Shown here piece after piece: positions 59,880-64,000 of a stretch of 64,000 nt of DNA. The notes beneath the pieces are model-generated. The model had not been told where the DNA came from. It worked only from the letters and a program-made list of their open reading frames with translations, and searched no databases. Every line of letters starts with the position of its first letter. Position 1 is the stretch's first letter. The DNA lies in the NCBI RefSeq assembly GCF_005239225.2, contig NC_133293.1:14724333-14788332 (forward strand), given 5' to 3'. Origin of the DNA: Populus alba. Lineage: Eukaryota > Streptophyta > Magnoliopsida > Malpighiales > Salicaceae. A program made the translations under genes and the position numbers.

Positions 59880-61640
59880 ACTGAATTGGATTTTTTTAAG
59901 CTGAGAGATTATTGAAGAAAGACTATTATTACATGTCAAAGAAGCATCAGTGTTGTTGGTTTGTCTTTGAAGTTGATCAGTTTTGGGCTTTGAGAGGTTT
60001 CTTTTGTGTCGGGGAACTTTGAACGATTGAATGATTTTTTAGATTTACGGAGGGTATTGAGTTCAGGCGATGATCTAGAAGCTAAAGAATGAAAGCCCTC
60101 TCATGTCCGCCCTTCCTGCAGAAACTGCAGCAAAGTGAAGCACAGGGGTTTTACCTAACAAAATTTCAAAGCCGGACTACAAATGACCTGTCGTTTTTAC
60201 TTTCGTTTCTACATAACGACGACTTGACGGTTCTAATGAACTACTTGGTGTTTTCTATAACAACCGGTTGTTTTTGTATTTTAAACGAGCTTTTAAAAAA
60301 AAAAATATTTTATTTTATTTTAAATTATTTTTTATTTTATGTTTTCAAGTTGAATTGTTAACATTAAAAATAAATATATACACAGTTAAACCTATGTTTG
60401 TTTGGAATTCTTAAGCAACAAAAAAATTTTAAACCTATATTTGTTCGGAATTCTTAAGCAACAAACAAATTTTAGATGTCATGTTACGATGTAGTCGTTA
60501 TCATATTTATGAAAAATAATTTACTTGAATTATGTAACATTTTTATTATTGATTTATAAATATATTTGAATTTATATAGATATTGTTTAAAGTAATTTTA
60601 TTTGTAAATATATTAAAAAAATATATTTAAAAAAATTCTAATTCTAATATGAATATAAAAAATATAAAAAAAAAATTTAAAACCAATTTTTTTTAAAAAA
60701 AAATACTCACTCTTATTCTTTTTATAATTTTTACATTAATATATTAAAATAATCTAAAATCATAAAAAAAATCAAAATTTTAAAAAGTTTTAGTTCAACC
60801 AGAGCCAAATACTCTCTAAATTAATGAAATCCATCAATGTAATTAACTCATTCTCTTATAAACTAACTTAATTACAATGAATATGCAATAATACAAGAGC
60901 ATTTTTATCTCATAAAAACAATATATGGAGCTCCTTAATAATAATAATAATAATAATAAACATAAGGAGATAGATAGCAAAAATATGTATATACGGAACT
61001 TTTTAACTTTTTAATAGTATAGCTTCCTGGGTAATTGTTTTATGCTATTGTCTGTGATTTTCACTATTGCTCGAGCCTTTATGCCTTAGATTAATAAATA
61101 AATATTCGGTTACCCCAAATTCTTTTTCCGAACAATTTTAAGAATATATATTTTATAAAAATATTATGTATTTAAAGAAAACAAGTCACTCTCAAGGATT
61201 TTTTTTTTATTTGATTAACATGGATGTTTAGATGAATTAACGTATATTTTAACTAATTTTACATATCTTGAAATTAATAATCATGTAAATCTAAAAGTAA
61301 CCCTAATACTTGTAGGATTTAAAATAGTAATGTTCTAAAAAACAAAATTAAAACTTTACCAGTTTAAATATACTTTTTAAAATTTATTCGAACATAAGAG
61401 TGAAGAAAGAGAGCGAATATTGGATTTATCTCAAACGAAAGCTCCTTTATTAAGAATAGTTTAGATCAACATTCAAAGGGGCAATTGCAAGGAGCACAAT
61501 TTGGACGAGTAGAGATGTCTGTAAAACGCATATAATCACTTCCTCTGAACATTATAATCAATCTAACCCTGCCTGCAACAGCAACAACAGAACCAAGAGT
61601 AAAAAAGCTAGTGTTGAAGCATCAAAGAGCAATCTGGTAA
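59880..61640. other. AT-rich intergenic region
   Basis: No supported gene. It includes a two-copy 43-base tandem repeat at 60386-60471 (TTAAACCTAT, TGTTTGG or TGTTCGG, AATTCTTAAGCAACAAA) and an (AAT)n tract at about 60939-60958. Confidence 0.7.
60386..60471. repeat. Two-copy 43-base tandem repeat
   Basis: Copy 1 starts at 60386 and copy 2 at 60429, with three or four differences. Non-coding spacer; no further role is visible. Confidence 0.8.
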
Positions 61641-61646
61641 AACACG

Positions 61647-63228
61647 TTACGCGTCCACGTCAAGACTCACATTGCTACCAGATGTACAGGCCGGTCTCCT
61701 GGGAGGGAGTGGATGATGAGGTGTTCTCTGCAGTTTGTAAATCCAAGTTCAATCATGTAACGATAAATTCTCATTTTAAAGGATCCTGGTTAGGAAATTC
61801 TAGGAGTCGATATCAATGATGTGCCTTTATTTAGTTCTTTTATCTACAAAATGGTCATTTTTATTGGAAATCGCGTGACCGAACGGACTTTTTTAAAAAC
61901 TCTATGGTAGAACCCAGGGCTGCAACTGGCCTCATTCTAAAAATGTCCAGCAGATATCAATCTCTATAATAGAGTTTGAAATTTGAACATGAAACTTATT
62001 AATAAAAATTTCAAATTTTAATCACGGGAGCATCCCGTGTAAACAACTTTCTCCTTGTTTTTTCCCCCCTTGCAGCTATGTTTTTTGCATGCTTTTTATT
62101 TTTTTTTCCTCTGAGGAAGGAGATGGGGGATACAATTCTCCCCGCCACACAAAAAAAAACCCGCAAGCAAGAAGAAGGGGGGTAAGATATTATTACCTGT
62201 AGTTTCGGGCGCAAAGTTTCTATTGCCACTGTTGACTTTTGATTCACTCCAGCTCCTTGCTGTTGGGGGAAAAAACCCAAAAATGAAGACAGAGAGGTCA
62301 AATAGAGTTTTAGGCGCAGAGGATTAGTAAATCAAGATGCGTTAATTTGTTCTATTTGCAATTAAAATCGTCGCCTCTACTCTGCATCAATTAGCAAATG
62401 AGATGACTATAGTTTACTAGGTTTTTTCACACTTAAAAATCCATAATAGAATATATTTACTGGAAAATACCTCTAATGTAATAACGGCTTAGATGAAAGT
62501 ATTTTCGAAACAAATCCAGTTGATTGACTGTTTTTTTCTTTTAAAAAACATGAACTCAAATAGAAATTGTTGAATAGGAGACATATAATTCTGTTTTTTG
62601 CAGCAATTACATTCAACTTCAGAAACACTCCAATGCAAATCAACTAAGACTTTTAAGAATTAAGATAGTATTTAGTCATTATCTCGAGATAAAAAAACAC
62701 AGAAACACAGTTGAAGCAACTTAAAAAAACATAAATAAAGCACAGGAACACAGTAGAAGCAACTTAAAAACACATAAATAAAATAGAATAAAGTAATTGA
62801 GTTTCATGGCCTTAAGTAAGCAAGCAACAAGGCATGCAGGCTGGTTGAAATTAGCAAAGAATAGCAGTTGCTGCTCAGTAACTGGCAGAGCATCTCATGT
62901 GGCGGTGGCTGAGCATGTGAATACATGGGACCATTTATTTTAATATAGCAACTAACCCAAACCCAAACCTGTACCGACGGGACAATACATGAAAAATTTG
63001 TGGGTTTTTCTCTAGTAATAGTGACAAGTACCTTGCATAATGCCCAGTCTGCTGAATCAAAGAAGGCGCGTTCATGGTCCTACATTCATTATTAAAGGCT
63101 CGTTTATCATATAATAGCACGGATTTTCTTTAATATCACTTGTTAAATCATGTTATTTAGCTTACCTTTGAAATCAAGGGCTTCTTTTTGGGTGCCAGCC
63201 CTCCATATTTCTTGGTCGTGGATGCTGC
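61647..63228 (-). CDS. Endosulfine/ARPP19-like PP2A inhibitor, 5' exon(s) outside or not found
   Basis: Four exons: 63228-63166, 63079-63032, 62259-62197 and 61727-61647, all phase 0, giving 84 residues. Order: KKYGGLAPKKKPLISK, DHERAFFDSADWALCK, QGAGVNQKSTVAIETLRPKL and a Pro/Arg-rich end (TPHHPLPPRRPACTSG), stop at 61647. FDSADW is the core in which Ser is phosphorylated by Greatwall-type kinases to make the protein a PP2A-B55 inhibitor. The acidic N-terminal part (about 20-40 residues with the ATG) is not seen up to 64000. It may lie beyond the window across an intron, or be lost. Plant members are short, so the C-terminus looks complete. Confidence 0.85.
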
Positions 63229-64000
63229 CTGTCAACAACAGAAAAAAAAAAAAAAAAATTCAAGTTTGACAAAAATCTTCAACAATTTTATTTCCGAGAG
63301 AATAATACTGATTAATTAAATAATGCTGGGCACAGCCGCCCCTGGTTAATTTGATTTTGCTAGGCTCCACGGAGCCGATGTGGGTAATATTTCTTTCGTC
63401 TCTCAGTTTATTTAATTTAAGATCGATTCGTTGATCAAAGATGGCGCTCCTAAAAAAACAAAACGTTCATCTCAAAATTAGGTTAGATTGAGCACTCAAA
63501 AGCTCAAGTTAGGTACAACGGACCAGCCTCAATTATCCTTTACTTTGACCCCGTCAACTGATAAGGCCTAAAATCAAGATTTATAATGGGTGAGTTGAAT
63601 CTGACTCCCACCTTTAAAACCTTTTATTTCATCAATTACAATACCTTTGACCAATATTGGATATATTAGTATAAAGTCTTTTTCTAATTGAATTTTCAGC
63701 GAGCTCAGAAATAAATTAAAATATTACTTGTTTAGTTTCAAATTTTTATTTTTATCATGAATGTATCAAAACGATTAAAATAAAATAAAATTCACATGCC
63801 TATATTTGTACCGTAATCCGACGGCCAACCGGTGTGTGAAATCAATCGAGTGTATTGGGTAAAATCAGATGCGATACTGTATGGTAGTACTGTGGTATGT
63901 ACAAATTACGACTGTACATTTGCCGACACCTCAAAGAATGTCAGCGTTTTGTGCCCAAGTGAATGTCATGTCATGCTAATAGCCGTTCGATGTAGGGACC
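63229..64000. other. Probable first intron or upstream flank of the endosulfine gene
   Basis: No exon with the expected acidic N-terminus was found. A GC-richer patch at about 63328-63390 (CACAGCCGCCCC, GGCTCCACGGAGCC) stands out but codes for nothing recognised. Confidence 0.5.

Noticed and set aside
1..64000. CRISPR arrays, operons, prophage, tRNA or rRNA genes, organellar insertions
   Set aside because: None seen. The direct repeats are dispersed or simple, the genes are spliced eukaryotic genes, and no tRNA cloverleaf with both boxes in consensus was found by eye.

Overview
The window looks like nuclear DNA of a woody dicot, most probably Populus or a close Salicaceae relative. The sequence is very AT-rich between genes, has intron-containing genes with dicot splice signals, and carries several copies of a tRNA-related SINE-like family and of a short MITE-like family that I associate with poplar. 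No species can be proved without a database search. There is no sign of bacterial, organellar or CRISPR content.

Layout, left to right. (1) 1-6673, minus: NOP14, a nucleolar 40S ribosome-biogenesis factor; 13 exons are visible and only the extreme C-terminus is missing. Its promoter holds a telo-box plus three TGGGCC (site II) boxes. (2) 6.9-10.7 kb: AT-rich repeats and two unexplained coding-like fragments. (3) 10781-11677, minus: a universal-stress-protein-like gene with a degenerate ATP loop. (4) 16334-17462, plus: a RING-H2 ubiquitin ligase. (5) 19.2-20.2 kb: a decayed T-rich tandem repeat. (6) 20414-21413, minus: a four-helix DUF1218 membrane protein. (7) 24094-25994, minus: a heavily broken FAR1-related (FRS11/12-like) pseudogene. 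(8) 26-31.4 kb: gene-poor repeats. (9) 31474-32025, plus: a one-exon C2H2 zinc-finger regulator with an EAR repression motif. (10) 33640-33975, plus: a small DUF3511 protein. (11) 37345-41336, plus: a large TRM/DUF4378-type protein, with a 147-bp tandem duplication in its leader and an upstream ORF that touches its start codon. (12) 43.4-44.3 kb: an orphan exon and an LTR-retrotransposon remnant with a primer-binding site. (13) 44596-47393, minus: an R2R3-MYB of the flavonol (subgroup 7) type. (14) 51243-55940, minus: an AMSH-type JAMM deubiquitinase with 14 exons. (15) 57.0-59.9 kb, minus: three unrelated broken gene pieces (TBL-like, DUF7731-like, PPR) packed in the same orientation. (16) 61647-63228, minus: the 3' exons of an endosulfine/ARPP19 protein that carries the FDSADW core.

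The genes do not form one pathway; this is an ordinary plant gene neighbourhood. Two genes act on ubiquitin (the RING ligase and AMSH), and three are putative transcription regulators (the C2H2 protein, the MYB and the dead FRS). I found no convincing new defence-like or mobile system. The most notable items are the GC-AG intron and promoter of NOP14, the leader duplication and abutting uORF of the TRM gene, and the same-strand cluster of broken gene fragments near 57-60 kb. All gene models were built by hand from reading frames, splice signals and remembered family sequences. Exon ends are exact only where frames and conserved residues agree.
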